64,000 bases of DNA from Dyadobacter luticola (GCF_005860805.1 NZ_VCEJ01000002.1:2030375-2094374), one strand, 5' to 3'; positions 7,705-17,206 are shown, counted from the first letter of the stretch. The notes: generated from the letters alone by a model not told the origin. Translations and numbers: made by a program.

Positions 7705-8976
7705 ATGACACCTATTACCACGCCCCTCGCCGAACGTCTCCGACCCAGAACATTGGACGACTACGTTGGGCAGGAAAAGTTGTTGGGGCCGAAAGGTCCG
7801 CTCCGCAGGGCGATCCTGCAAAACACAATTCCTTCCATGATTTTCTGGGGACCGCCGGGGGTGGGAAAAACAACCCTGGCGTTGCTGATTGCGGAAACTA
7901 CCAAAAGACAATTTTATAATCTGAGCGCGATCAGTTCGGGCGTGAAGGATTTGCGTGAGGTACTCTCCCGCCCTTCCGGACTTTTCCCGGCTATTTTGTT
8001 TATTGATGAAATTCACCGCTACAATAAAAGTCAGCAGGACTCGCTGCTGGGTGCGGTAGAAAAAGGGCAGGTAACATTAATCGGCGCTACGACCGAAAAC
8101 CCTTCTTTTGAAGTCAATTCGGCACTTTTGTCCCGCTGCCAGGTGTATATTCTGGAAGCTTTTGGCGAAAAAGAATTGAAGGAAATCATCGACCGGGCGA
8201 TTGAAAAAGACCAGTGGCTGAAAGAAAAGAACATTAAGTTTAAATCATACGACGCGCTGATGCGGCTTTCTGGTGGTGACGGACGAAAGCTGCTCAACCT
8301 GCTGGAACTGGCGGTGCTCGGAAAAGGCGAAGCAAAAAAAATCGAGATTACCGACGAGTGGGTGACAGAAGTGGCGCAGCAGAACATTGCGCGGTACGAC
8401 AAATCGGGCGAGCAACACTATGACATTATCTCGGCATTTATCAAATCACTGCGCGGCAGCGACCCGAATGCGGCGGTGTACTGGATGGCGAGAATGATCG
8501 TAGCGGGTGAAGATCCTTCGTTTATAGCCCGGAGGATGCTCATCATGGCTTCGGAAGATATTGGAAATGCCAACCCGACCGCCGTGATCATGGCCAATGC
8601 TTGTATGCAGGCCGTGAATGTGATCGGCTATCCCGAATGCCGGATCATTCTTTCGCAAGTGGCTATCTATCTGGCTACTTCGCCCAAAAGTAATGCAAGT
8701 TATACGGCGATCGGCGATGCGATGGAGGCGGCGAAAAACACGGCGCATTTACCGGTGCCCCTGCATCTGCGCAACGCACCGACCAAATTAATGAAGCAGA
8801 TCGGCTACGGGAAAGGTTATAAATATTCACACGATTTCGAAGGAAACTTTGCGAAACAGAATTTTTTGCCGGATGAAATTAAGGGCAGTAAGTTTTTTGA
8901 ACCCGGAAAAAATGCACGGGAGGAAGAGATCCGGAAAAAGCTGCAATCGTGGTGGGGTGACTGGTACGGGTATTAA
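7705..8976 (+). CDS. rarA: Replication-associated recombination protein A (AAA+ ATPase)
   Basis: A 423-residue RarA/MgsA/WRNIP1-family AAA+ ATPase that acts at stalled replication forks together with clamp loader and SSB. Walker A is GPPGVGKTT (residues 49-57) and Walker B is LFIDEIHR (about 98-105). Sensor 1 (IGATTENPSFEVNSALLSRC) and the family-specific C-terminal tetramerisation region (YDIISAFIKSLRGSDPNAAV, ASEDIGNANP) are present. Length is normal. It is preceded by a terminator and so has its own promoter. Its last four bases overlap, tail to tail, the stop of a small minus-strand gene. Confidence 0.96.
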   Translation: MTPITTPLAERLRPRTLDDYVGQEKLLGPKGPLRRAILQNTIPSMIFWGPPGVGKTTLALLIAETTKRQFYNLSAISSGVKDLREVLSRPSGLFPAILFIDEIHRYNKSQQDSLLGAVEKGQVTLIGATTENPSFEVNSALLSRCQVYILEAFGEKELKEIIDRAIEKDQWLKEKNIKFKSYDALMRLSGGDGRKLLNLLELAVLGKGEAKKIEITDEWVTEVAQQNIARYDKSGEQHYDIISAFIKSLRGSDPNAAVYWMARMIVAGEDPSFIARRMLIMASEDIGNANPTAVIMANACMQAVNVIGYPECRIILSQVAIYLATSPKSNASYTAIGDAMEAAKNTAHLPVPLHLRNAPTKLMKQIGYGKGYKYSHDFEGNFAKQNFLPDEIKGSKFFEPGKNAREEEIRKKLQSWWGDWYGY

Positions 8977-9173
8977 CTTTTTTTCTTTTTCAGCTTTTCC
9001 TGAAATTTCGCGAAAGATAAGTCCGGCTTTTTGCGGCTTTGTTTGGGCTTCTTCCATTCAGCCGACATTTTGCCTGCCAGCTCGTCCAGCTTTTCATCCG
9101 TCTCGTTTCTTTTTACTACGTCGGTGAGATATTTCCGTAGTTCGGCTTTTTTATCATTGGCAAAATCGTCCAT
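8973..9173 (-). CDS. Small basic hypothetical protein
   Basis: A 66-residue highly charged, Lys-rich protein beginning MDDFANDKKAELRKYL, predicted as two amphipathic helices with a basic tail. I do not recognise a family. The reading frame can be extended to an ATG at 9221, but a TA..TTTTG promoter-like sequence lies immediately upstream of that codon, which favours the start at 9173. The stop overlaps the rarA stop by four bases. Codon use and the coherent charge pattern suggest a real gene, with modest certainty. Confidence 0.5.
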   Translation of the reverse strand: MDDFANDKKAELRKYLTDVVKRNETDEKLDELAGKMSAEWKKPKQSRKKPDLSFAKFQEKLKKKKS

Positions 9174-9295
9174 GCTGTCAATAAAGGAATTTTTGAGTCG
9201 GATATCGACACAAAGATGCATCCAAAAGCTTATATTTTGCAGATATTCGCTGTGTTAAAAAATGAAATCAATCAAGCGCTAAGAACATTACCAAA

Positions 9296-9880
9296 ATGTC
9301 GATGATCCCCGAAAGTATTCCTCTGCTGGAACGGCAAATACTGATCAACCAATGTAAAATCCTCGCTTCAATCGGGGATGAAAAAGAGAAAGAAGATTTT
9401 GAAAGACGAATCGAAATTCTTGAAAAAGGCTACACAGGCCTGTATCCTAAGGTATTTAACACACTTTACGAAGAGGTGCCGCTGAGCGTCTACACCGAAA
9501 TTTCGGACATTATGCGGATGTACAGCCGGATCAATGAATCGGTGAGGTTGTGGTCGGACTCGGAAAAAGAGCTGCTTGACCTTGCATCCCTTGAATTTGA
9601 GGGTTTTGATGAAGACAGTGGTATGCATTATTACATGATGTCCTACATGGTGGACCGGATGGACGAGCACGGAGAATACAAAGGCCGGCAACTCAAAGCA
9701 CACAACAGTTCGATCATGCTAAAATATAACCGGATGCTGGCAGTTTTCAGTGATTATGAAAACATGAAAAAAGACCGGTATTCGACGACTGATATCCAGA
9801 AATTCATCGACGCGGTCATGAGTATGCAGGAAGAAAAAGAATTGCCCGGGGAGCTGAGGGCGGGGACTGTAAATATTTAG
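9296..9880 (+). CDS. YfbU family protein
   Basis: A 194-residue cytosolic protein that aligns along its length with E. coli YfbU. Conserved landmarks are ERQILINQCKILASI, the block FERRIEILEKGY, ISDIMRMYSRINESV, EFEGFDEDSGMHYY and KYNRMLAVF. The function of the family is not established. No obvious catalytic motif is visible. It stands alone between a small hypothetical gene and an intrinsic terminator, so context gives no functional clue. The family call is from remembered sequence similarity. Confidence 0.75.
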   Translation: MSMIPESIPLLERQILINQCKILASIGDEKEKEDFERRIEILEKGYTGLYPKVFNTLYEEVPLSVYTEISDIMRMYSRINESVRLWSDSEKELLDLASLEFEGFDEDSGMHYYMMSYMVDRMDEHGEYKGRQLKAHNSSIMLKYNRMLAVFSDYENMKKDRYSTTDIQKFIDAVMSMQEEKELPGELRAGTVNI

Positions 9881-10010
9881 AAAAAAACGACTTACGGTAT
9901 AAGAAATAAATTAAATTATCCTCAATCACAACATTGTGAATGAAGAAATTATTAAATTTGTAACTGGAAGCCGATGAAAAAAGGTTTTCAATAACGTTGA
10001 GTAAAATCGA

Positions 10011-10045
10011 ACATCCCGGATACATTGCATCCGGGATGTTTTTTT
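10011..10045. terminator. Intrinsic terminator downstream of the YfbU-family gene
   Basis: A perfect 11-bp stem ACATCCCGGAT / ATCCGGGATGT with a 7-base loop is followed by seven T residues on the plus strand. It sits between two convergent genes and could also halt minus-strand transcription, though there is no T-run on that side. Confidence 0.88.
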
Positions 10046-10058
10046 ATATAACGTTCTA

Positions 10059-10253
10059 TTAGTGAAGCTGAATTTTGCGCAATCTGGAAGCATTGCGTTT
10101 AAGAAAGAGCCTGTCGCTCACGGAGAGCTGCTCGTAATGATTTGATTTTTTCAATTGAAAAATAAGCCAGATCCCTGCGTATGCGGCCGCAAACAACACG
10201 ATCAAAAACAAGAAAGGCCCAATGGTGAAAACGCTTTGAAGTAGCTGTGTCAT
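10059..10253 (-). CDS. Small single-pass membrane protein
   Basis: A 64-residue protein with one strong membrane segment (about residues 10-33, FTIGPFLFLIVLFAAAYAG) followed by a basic cytoplasmic tail rich in Lys and Arg. The start ATG at 10253 is preceded by a GGAAATT stretch; a slightly longer frame would begin with TTG. I do not recognise a family. It lies downstream of another membrane-anchored hypothetical gene on the same strand, with about 115 bases between. Confidence 0.6.
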   Translation of the reverse strand: MTQLLQSVFTIGPFLFLIVLFAAAYAGIWLIFQLKKSNHYEQLSVSDRLFLKRNASRLRKIQLH

Positions 10254-10367
10254 AATTTCCAATAGTTAGTCAGGTTCAAATCAATATGACTAACATTTCA
10301 AAAAAATTATTCCAGCTAAAACTTTGTATTTCAGCGCTTCATTGAGGAATTCACTCCACAATACTGC

Positions 10368-10868
10368 CTAGAATTTGGCATTGATAATCTTCGTATCACA
10401 CCCTACCGCGCTGCCACTTACATACCCGACGCTCACGCCCGAAACCTTCGAAGATTTGCCCGGAGCGACCGACGTTTTGATGGTAATAATTTTTGAAGTG
10501 AGCACTGCCTGCGTATCCGAAAGATATTTGAATTCGACCTCAATGCTGGTCAAAGGTTTTGCAGCATTGTTTTCGATGGTCATGCTGTGGATCGCGATGC
10601 CGCCTACCGGATGCCACTCGTTTTCCAGGATCCTGATTTTCTGGATCAGCCGGGCACGCTCCTCGGAAGATACGTCATTGAGCGAATCTTTCTGGGCTAC
10701 GACTTCGGTTTTGGAAATCACAACAGGTTCGGGTTTCAGGAAATCCAGTTGTTTGTAGTAGTAGAGGATGTAGATGAATGCGCCGACAGGAACAATAGCG
10801 CTAACCCATTTAAGTATTGAAATGAAAACCTTTTTAAACTTGGCTTTTTTGCCTCTTCTCCCAGCCAT
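10368..10868 (-). CDS. Membrane-anchored hypothetical protein with FxLYD-like domain
   Basis: A 166-residue protein with a very basic N-terminus (MAGRRGKKAKFKK), one membrane segment (about residues 14-37) and an exported domain of about 125 residues. The C-terminal part, with IHSMTIENNAAKPLTSIEVEFKYL and a later serine/valine-rich strand region, resembles FxLYD/immunoglobulin-like beta domains found in Bacteroidota envelope proteins. No enzymatic motif is visible. Function unknown. Confidence 0.65.
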   Translation of the reverse strand: MAGRRGKKAKFKKVFISILKWVSAIVPVGAFIYILYYYKQLDFLKPEPVVISKTEVVAQKDSLNDVSSEERARLIQKIRILENEWHPVGGIAIHSMTIENNAAKPLTSIEVEFKYLSDTQAVLTSKIITIKTSVAPGKSSKVSGVSVGYVSGSAVGCDTKIINAKF

Positions 10869-10975
10869 AGGTACCTGACGACGTTGGTAAATTTTAAATT
10901 TGGTGCTATTGATCGCAAATATACCGATCAGAAACTGAAATATACGTCAACCACATAAATTGAGATCTCACGAAT

Positions 10976-11016
10976 AAAAAAACAAACCGCTGAGGGAATT
11001 TCCCCCAACGGTTTGC
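10976..11016 (-). terminator. Intrinsic terminator of the T9SS type A protein gene
   Basis: Read on the minus strand, the stem CAAACCGTTGGGGG / CCCTCAGCGGTTTG (with small mismatches) is followed by a run of T residues (the A-run at 10976-10982 on the plus strand). It lies 23 bases beyond the stop of the gene. Confidence 0.8.
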
Positions 11017-11038
11017 ATGTGTATCGTGTAGAACAGGA

Positions 11039-14000
11039 CTATTGTTTAGCAAACTTGTATGTACTTGACATTCCGTTTCTGCGGAAGATCTGAACGAAGT
11101 ACATGCCAGGGCGGAGGTTGCGGGTACTGATTTTTCCGCTGACGTCACCGCCGTTTTCGAACACCGTTTTTCCATTGACATCAATCACTTTCACGCTGGC
11201 CACATTAGTCCAGTCCGTAATGTTGACGATCAGGAATTCCGACTGTCCTACCGGGTTGGGGTACAGCGACGCTTCGGCACCGGCGCCAAAGTTCACCGCT
11301 TCAATCTTGCTGTAAGCAAATGTCCCGTCAAGGTCGATCATTTTCAGGCGGTAGTAGTTCAAACCAGATGATGGCTTGGCATCCGTAAACGAATAGCGCT
11401 GAATCGTACGGCTCTCACCCATCGCAGCCAGACTACCCACAGTTACCCATGAAGTCGCATTCTCGCTTCTCTCCACATTGAATTGTCCGCTGTTCACTTC
11501 CTCGCTGGTTGCCCAGTTGAGCAAAGTAGTACTGCCTTCTTTGGCTGCGGCAAAGCTCACAAGTTTCACTGGCAGCGAAGCATTTACCCTGATCTGATAA
11601 AGTTTTTGTCCGATCAGCGTACCACCCTCGGTTTTCACCTGAACCATGAATGTGTAGATACCCGTCGGGCCGTCCGGTGTGCCGGAGATCACCCCTGTAA
11701 TTGGATCCATAGTCAACCCAGGAGGCAGCCTGTTGTAATCCACACCAGCTAATACCGAATATCTTTCATCAGTTCCTGTATAATCCGCTACATCAGCCGG
11801 TGGCGTGCCATTATTGTACTGGGAGTCGATGTAAGATTCGTAAGGAATTGGTTTGAATGTCAATGTTGGCGCACACACGCCGCCACCGCCATCGTTGGCT
11901 GATGGTGTTACAAATGCACCATACACTTCGATGGCATTCAAGGCACCTGCTACACCGGCAACCGTGAGCCTTACTTCATCAAATGGCAGGGTCGGTTTAA
12001 AATTCACATTGTAAATGTCCGTTTCTGTACCGTTGCCGATCAATGGAATTATTAACTGCAATTGAAGCAAGGTATTCCCTGACGCAAATTCTCCCGTAGC
12101 CACGCCATCTTTATAAGTCGAGAGAATCAGCGAATTGATGAGCTGCAATTGCGCGATACCAGGCTGCGTGTTTCTGATCGTAAAACCAACTACTGTGTTC
12201 GCAGGATAATCGACAATACCATTTTTCACCGAGATAGAGCCGCTTCCTACCGCACCAACAGGGATACTGATTGTCGCGAAATCGGCTGTGCTCGCAGAGA
12301 TTACATTTTGCGTATTGCTCACTTCGCAAAGTGCACAGACACCGGTAAGTCCGGTACGTGAGCTTTCGATCACGACTGGCTGCGCAGGTGTATTCAGGAA
12401 TTCCGTTGTACCGCAAGCGATCGGATCGGTATTGCAAAGCGTCTCAATGACAGCATTATAGATGCGTATCGTGCTCAGGTCAACACCGACCGTATTAATA
12501 AATTCGATTTTAACCTCATCAAAAACATCCTCTGCAATTACACCAACTACCTGCCGGCCCGAAGCGGTCAGTAAATTTGCTCCTACAAGTAACCTGCTAC
12601 CCGAATATCCCGGACTTACGGAATGCGCGGTTTCTGTTCCATTCAGATATGTGCGGATACGTAAAGCTGAAAGCGCATCGACATTAAGCAATGAGCCTGT
12701 CTGCACATCGAATCCTGCGTATGTACCAACCGAATAGTCGGTAATTGCATTCCGGACCGATAGACCAGCAACATTACCTACCGCAACACCGACATTGACG
12801 GTCGCGAAGTCAGAAGTAGAGGAGCCGTCAATCACATTCTGGGCATTGACAACACTGCAGTTCACACATACCGCTGTGTTCACCGCTGTATTGGAGGAAT
12901 TGATAAATACCGAGTTTGTCGGGCTCACGATATTGACCGGCGTGTTGCAGACCAGCGCGGCATCATTGCAGAAGGTAGTGATAACCGGGCCGTATACCGC
13001 TGTTGTTTGAACTACATCTGCAAGCTGGGTAACCGTAATTTTGATCTCATCAAAATCTGTTGTGGTCAGAAATCCGATGGTTTGCCGCGAACCGTTGAGT
13101 ATACCAACGTTTGCCAGACCCGAACTTCCCTGCTTTTGTTCTTTTTGCACACCTTCAAGATAAGTGGTAATTGTAATGCTGTTAATTAGGTCCAGACCTA
13201 CCAGCTGTGCATTGCCAACAGAAAACCCGGCAAATGTGCCGCCGGAGAAAGGTGTACCTTCTTTTTTAACAGAAACAGAACCAGCCGCTCCGACAGTTGC
13301 CAAAACGTTAATCGTTGCCGGAGAATCAGGATCTCCATCAATAACATTATCCTGGTTGGAAACCGAACAAGCCACGCAGGCTGTTCCGGAAAGTCCGGTA
13401 TTACTGAGACTGACGGTAAGTGGATATGCAGGTGCCGTAAGTTGAGTCGGCACATTACATGCCAGTGGAGCCCCTTCGGCAAAGCGTTCGACGACCGCAT
13501 TATAGATCCTTGTTTCGCCAGCCAGCAGCCCCACTCCGTTCAGCGTGATCCTTATTTCATTAAAATCGCCGGAAGATGTAAACCCGATCGAATTCCGGGT
13601 CCCGGCCGTGAGGACAGTTCCCGAAACCAAAAGCCCCGCGCCTGTGGCATTGTCTATCGGCGTACCATTCAGCAACGTCGAAATAGTAATTTCGCCCAGT
13701 AAATTCAGGTTTAGCAAACCAACTGTGCTGATTTCGAATCCTGCAAACGTTCCGCCAGGGTAAGTTGTAGCATTGTCACGGACCTGATAGAACTTTTCCC
13801 CGAGGCTGGTTAGTATCTGCGCCACCCGGGTATAATCGGTTGTGGAAAGGCTGATCGCAGAATCTAATTCAAAAACGCCACCTGTTAAAGTAGTTCCACC
13901 GCTTCCGGTAGCAGTCAGCTTGTAGTCAGGCAGGCTGAGTCTCTTTCTGGTATTAGCAGTCAGAAGAGAGTTTACATCTGTGCAATACTTTACCTGAAAC

Positions 14001-14686
14001 GCGTTGAAAATTTCGACTTGCTCAGTAATAGTACCACAACCTGCCAAAAGTCCGGGGGCATCTAGTGTAACTGAAAGCTGGATTCCATTAAAGGTTCCAG
14101 CACCGGTTGTGACAAAACCAATCTCATACTTTCCAGAACCAATATAGCTAATGATAGGGTTGCTTGTAGAAGACACAACAGTAGAGCCATTAACCGCAGC
14201 AATAGAATAAGAATCGAATCCACTTAAGTTATTACTGGTAACAAAGCCTACATAGTTACCAACCGTATAGGTGCTGGAACCGTTAATGCGCACTGTTGCA
14301 GATGCATCTGTTGTATTCGTGCAGGTAAGTCCATTTGAAGATCTCGTAGCTTTCAGTGTCAGCGTGGCAGAATTTGTTCCCGAATTGTCCGTCAGATTAC
14401 CGGAGTTTGTCAAGGTAGTCAAATTTGCCCCGGAACTTGGCGCCAAAGTCGACGTGACGGTTAAAGGATCTGTAATCGCAGGCAGTGAAAAACTAGTCTG
14501 ATCATTGCAGCTTAGGTTCGTTTCCTGGCCAACAGCATTTACAGTGAACATGGTAATGCTCACAATTACCATTAACAAAACCCTGAGCAATCCTGCGCTT
14601 TGTAAAAAAGCGCGGTTGAGCGATCTTCGGTCTGGCAGTTGATGTTCTTGTTCTTTCTGGTTGATGCTTAGAAAAAATGTTTCCAT
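11039..14686 (-). CDS. Large repetitive T9SS-secreted surface protein (type A sorting domain)
   Basis: A 1215-residue exported protein. A long basic N-terminal region precedes a hydrophobic signal segment (about residues 33-50) ending VNAVGQ. Three tandem modules of about 165-180 residues (roughly 410-575, 576-755 and 756-925) each begin with a conserved C..C-x2-C pattern (CVACSVSNQDNVIDG, CVNCSVVNAQNVIDG, CALCEVSNTQNVISA) and contain TFAGF-like and TITTYLEG-like strands; a related copy may lie at 235-405. A putative Ig (He_PIG) domain follows (about 985-1035, with LPPGLTMDPITGVISGTP), then a fibronectin-like segment (about 1040-1130). The last 75 residues, from SLYPNPV, form a type A sorting domain. 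Probably an outer-surface adhesin or matrix protein; ligand unknown. Confidence 0.9.
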   Translation of the reverse strand: METFFLSINQKEQEHQLPDRRSLNRAFLQSAGLLRVLLMVIVSITMFTVNAVGQETNLSCNDQTSFSLPAITDPLTVTSTLAPSSGANLTTLTNSGNLTDNSGTNSATLTLKATRSSNGLTCTNTTDASATVRINGSSTYTVGNYVGFVTSNNLSGFDSYSIAAVNGSTVVSSTSNPIISYIGSGKYEIGFVTTGAGTFNGIQLSVTLDAPGLLAGCGTITEQVEIFNAFQVKYCTDVNSLLTANTRKRLSLPDYKLTATGSGGTTLTGGVFELDSAISLSTTDYTRVAQILTSLGEKFYQVRDNATTYPGGTFAGFEISTVGLLNLNLLGEITISTLLNGTPIDNATGAGLLVSGTVLTAGTRNSIGFTSSGDFNEIRITLNGVGLLAGETRIYNAVVERFAEGAPLACNVPTQLTAPAYPLTVSLSNTGLSGTACVACSVSNQDNVIDGDPDSPATINVLATVGAAGSVSVKKEGTPFSGGTFAGFSVGNAQLVGLDLINSITITTYLEGVQKEQKQGSSGLANVGILNGSRQTIGFLTTTDFDEIKITVTQLADVVQTTAVYGPVITTFCNDAALVCNTPVNIVSPTNSVFINSSNTAVNTAVCVNCSVVNAQNVIDGSSTSDFATVNVGVAVGNVAGLSVRNAITDYSVGTYAGFDVQTGSLLNVDALSALRIRTYLNGTETAHSVSPGYSGSRLLVGANLLTASGRQVVGVIAEDVFDEVKIEFINTVGVDLSTIRIYNAVIETLCNTDPIACGTTEFLNTPAQPVVIESSRTGLTGVCALCEVSNTQNVISASTADFATISIPVGAVGSGSISVKNGIVDYPANTVVGFTIRNTQPGIAQLQLINSLILSTYKDGVATGEFASGNTLLQLQLIIPLIGNGTETDIYNVNFKPTLPFDEVRLTVAGVAGALNAIEVYGAFVTPSANDGGGGVCAPTLTFKPIPYESYIDSQYNNGTPPADVADYTGTDERYSVLAGVDYNRLPPGLTMDPITGVISGTPDGPTGIYTFMVQVKTEGGTLIGQKLYQIRVNASLPVKLVSFAAAKEGSTTLLNWATSEEVNSGQFNVERSENATSWVTVGSLAAMGESRTIQRYSFTDAKPSSGLNYYRLKMIDLDGTFAYSKIEAVNFGAGAEASLYPNPVGQSEFLIVNITDWTNVASVKVIDVNGKTVFENGGDVSGKISTRNLRPGMYFVQIFRRNGMSSTYKFAKQ

Positions 14687-15282
14687 AAAATGAAAAGGAT
14701 TAGTGATATATAAATTCAGGAAGTGTGGGTGTCAGCAGGCATAATAATCCCGTCACTTACGTGTGTATACGTTAGCAGTCAGGGGGCAAGCAGGAAATTG
14801 TGGTGGGGTAACTAGGGGACTCTGGATTTGCAGTGTAAATGTGCCTTCATACAGTCTTTATATTGTGATGAGATAAATATCCTGGCGACCATTGAGTAAA
14901 ACTACCTCTACAAACTATTAGACGTACAAAGCCTGAAAAACCAGTTAATTGCAAATTTATCTATAAATACCTCAAAAAAAACCCGCATATTATTACTAAC
15001 ATTGTACCCCCCAATAGTAGGGATTGTAGTATTAATTTTAGCTACATCGGCTAAAATCTTCACTACAAGTGAATTTAGTTTTGTCCAAAAACTGACCGTT
15101 AAATAAGTATTATACTGCATAATGTCACCTTGCGGTGATACCGTTGAATTAATTATTTATAATGTTACTGGTTGCAAGTTTTCCAAAACAAGTTGGCACG
15201 ATTTTTATAATACCGTCAGCTTCTTTGGGATATACGTCCACCAGTTTATACACAACTAGATTGATGATAACCCCAATTATTT
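14687..15282. other. Gene-free divergent intergenic region
   Basis: About 600 bases separate the divergent T9SS protein and response-regulator genes. No credible reading frame is present. The only structure I see is a small inverted repeat, ATTTTAGC / GCTAAAAT (15035-15057), without a T-run beyond its own arm. It must hold the promoters of both neighbours. A TAGTTTTG motif (15076-15083) matches the Bacteroidota -7 consensus but has no good partner at -33. Confidence 0.6.
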
Positions 15283-15918
15283 ATGAATGTAGTACTACTG
15301 GATGAAAGCCTGTTATTAGCAAGTGCGCTGCAAAATTTGCTGTTAACTTCTCCTGAAATCGATGCGGTCGATTTTTACACGGATGTGAAGGATTTTTTTG
15401 AACGACACCGGACTTCAAAACCGGATGTGCTCGTGGTCGACCTGGTTTTGCCCGGGTTGGATGGAGCGGAAGTATTGGAAACCTGCCGGACTATTTTAGG
15501 GAACGATGCGAAAATTCTCGTTTTTTCGCCGGTTACCGATGTCCATACCATTAAGCATACCATCAAGAGAGGTGCGGCGGGGATCATCTCCAAAGCCGCA
15601 ACCTATGCCGAATTCCAGGATGCGGTAATCCAGATCGGCTCAGGGAAGCAATACATTGGCAGTGATCTGCGTGACAATTTGATCAACAGTGTGTTCGGCG
15701 ACGAGCAGGTGATTTACCACCTGTCGCCCCGGGAAAAGGAAGTGCTTCAAAAAGTTTGCAGCGGCCGTACGATCAAAGAAATTGCTTATGAGCTGAAACT
15801 CAGTGCCCATACCGTCCAGTATTACCACCGGAGCGTGATGGAGAAGTTTAAAGTGAAACGTACGACCGACCTGATCGTTTACGCGATACAGCATAAACTA
15901 TACATTCCGGAGAAATAA
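15283..15918 (+). CDS. Response regulator, NarL/FixJ (LuxR) family
   Basis: A 211-residue two-domain response regulator. The receiver domain (about 1-120) has the acidic pair D8/E9 (LLDES), phosphoacceptor D53 in VVDLVLPG, S82 and the conserved K104. The C-terminal LuxR-type helix-turn-helix (about 145-205) includes LSPREKEVLQKVCSG and IKEIAYELKLSAHTVQYY. No sensor kinase is nearby, so the partner is encoded elsewhere. It is divergent from the large T9SS surface protein, which makes that gene a possible target, by inference only. Confidence 0.93.
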   Translation: MNVVLLDESLLLASALQNLLLTSPEIDAVDFYTDVKDFFERHRTSKPDVLVVDLVLPGLDGAEVLETCRTILGNDAKILVFSPVTDVHTIKHTIKRGAAGIISKAATYAEFQDAVIQIGSGKQYIGSDLRDNLINSVFGDEQVIYHLSPREKEVLQKVCSGRTIKEIAYELKLSAHTVQYYHRSVMEKFKVKRTTDLIVYAIQHKLYIPEK

Positions 15919-15927
15919 AATACCCGG

Positions 15928-16971
15928 TCAGGACTTATTCCCGTAGAAATCGGGAAGCGGGTTCAGCGCCGGATTTTTACGCTGGTGCCAGTAGGGGTAG
16001 ATCGGCGATTTCTCGCTGGCCGTATCCAGTTTCTTGGTCTGATCAAGAGACAGGTTCCAGCCCACGGCACCCAGGTTTTGTTTCAACTGCTCCTCATTCC
16101 TCGCCCCTACCACAATGTTCGCTACGGTGGGCCTTTGCAGGAGCCAGTTCAAAGCCACTTGCGCAACGGTTTTCTCGGTTTCAGCAGCTACTTCGTCGAG
16201 GACATCTATCAGATTGTAAAAGAAATCTTCCGGTATTGCCGGACCTTCTCCCCCACCCTGTGCAATGCGCGCATCTTCCGGATTAGGCTGATTTCTGCGG
16301 TATTTTCCACTTAACCGACCAGCAGAAAGCGGACTCCAGACGATCGTCCCGACTTTCTGATCGAGGCCCAGCGGCATTAGCTCCCATTCCAGTTCACGAC
16401 TCAGCAGAGAATAATGCGCCTGGTGCGCCACGTACTTGGACCAGCCGTATCTTTCTGATACAGAGAGGGATTTCATCAAATGCCATCCTGAAAAATTCGA
16501 GCAGGCAATGTACCTTACCTTCCCGGCACGGATCAGGTCGTTCAATGCGCTCAACGTTTCTTCCACAGGCGTGTTGCCGTCGAAACCGTGCATGTGGTAA
16601 ATGTCGATATAGTCTGTTTGAAGGCGCTTCAAGCTCTCCTCACAGGATTTAATCAGGTGGAAGCGCGACGAGCCGAAATCATTTGGGTCAGTTCCCATCT
16701 TAAATGTCGCCTTGGTCGACAGGATAATCTTGTCACGCAACCCGATCATGGCTTTTCCCAGAATCTGCTCCGACGCGCCCTGCGAATACACATCAGCTGT
16801 ATCGAAGAAATTGATGCCCGAATCCATGCAGAGGTTCACGAGCCGCGCCGCTTCGTCCGCCTGTGTATTTCCCCATGCTTTGAAAAATTTGCCTTCACCC
16901 CCAAATGTGCCGGTCCCGAAGCTGAGTACCGGTACCTTCAAACCTGAGCCCCCGAGTTGCCTGTATTCCAT
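15928..16971 (-). CDS. Aldo/keto reductase
   Basis: A 347-residue NAD(P)H-dependent aldo/keto reductase of the YghZ/Kvbeta-like group. The catalytic tetrad is intact: D57, Y62, K87 and H128 (FDTADVY, LSTKA, YHMHGFD). The cofactor region includes WSPLSAGRLSGKY and VVGARNEEQL. I chose the ATG at 16971 (MEYRQLGGSGLKV), where the conserved first strand begins; the frame is open 22 codons further upstream but without family similarity. Substrate unknown. It converges on the response regulator with a nine-base gap. A second, distinct AKR lies at 45318. Confidence 0.92.
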   Translation of the reverse strand: MEYRQLGGSGLKVPVLSFGTGTFGGEGKFFKAWGNTQADEAARLVNLCMDSGINFFDTADVYSQGASEQILGKAMIGLRDKIILSTKATFKMGTDPNDFGSSRFHLIKSCEESLKRLQTDYIDIYHMHGFDGNTPVEETLSALNDLIRAGKVRYIACSNFSGWHLMKSLSVSERYGWSKYVAHQAHYSLLSRELEWELMPLGLDQKVGTIVWSPLSAGRLSGKYRRNQPNPEDARIAQGGGEGPAIPEDFFYNLIDVLDEVAAETEKTVAQVALNWLLQRPTVANIVVGARNEEQLKQNLGAVGWNLSLDQTKKLDTASEKSPIYPYWHQRKNPALNPLPDFYGNKS

Positions 16972-17075
16972 AATGTATGATCGAAATTTGATGAAACGAA
17001 TGAATAATACCCCGCATAGCAACGCAGGGAACATCACCCAAATAAATCAAAATGGGCGACATTTCCATTCCTGCC

Positions 17076-17121
17076 GGGATTTTTCCGGTTTACGTATAGA
17101 GAAACCCGGTTGAAAAATCCC
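17076..17121. repeat. Long inverted repeat upstream of the aldo/keto reductase
   Basis: GGGATTTTT (17076-17084) pairs perfectly with AAAAATCCC (17113-17121), and inside it CCGGTTT pairs with AAACCCGG with one bulged C. It lies 105 bases upstream of the aldo/keto reductase start and could form in its 5' leader. No function is evident. Confidence 0.45.
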
Positions 17122-17171
17122 TAGCTGATTGAAAATGACGCAATTGCCCCGCGAAAGTCAATTTAGACCAC

Positions 17172-17206
17172 AAAAAAATAACTTCCCTGAAAATCAGGGA
17201 AGTTAT
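17172..17206 (-). terminator. Intrinsic terminator of the candidate small RNA
   Basis: A perfect 13-bp stem, ATAACTTCCCTGA / TCAGGGAAGTTAT, with a 3-base loop, is followed on the minus strand by seven T residues (the A-run at 17172-17178). No coding region upstream of it on the minus strand needs terminating, which is why a noncoding transcript is proposed. Confidence 0.85.

Noticed and set aside
15035-15057. Inverted repeat ATTTTAGC / GCTAAAAT as a terminator or riboswitch
   Set aside because: The stem is short and AT-rich, has no gene directly upstream and no T-run after it on either strand beyond the arm itself.
14908-15120. Possible 70-residue gene on the minus strand in the gene-free region
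   Set aside because: Composition is AT-rich and low in complexity, there is no similarity to any family, and it lies in the promoter region of two divergent genes.
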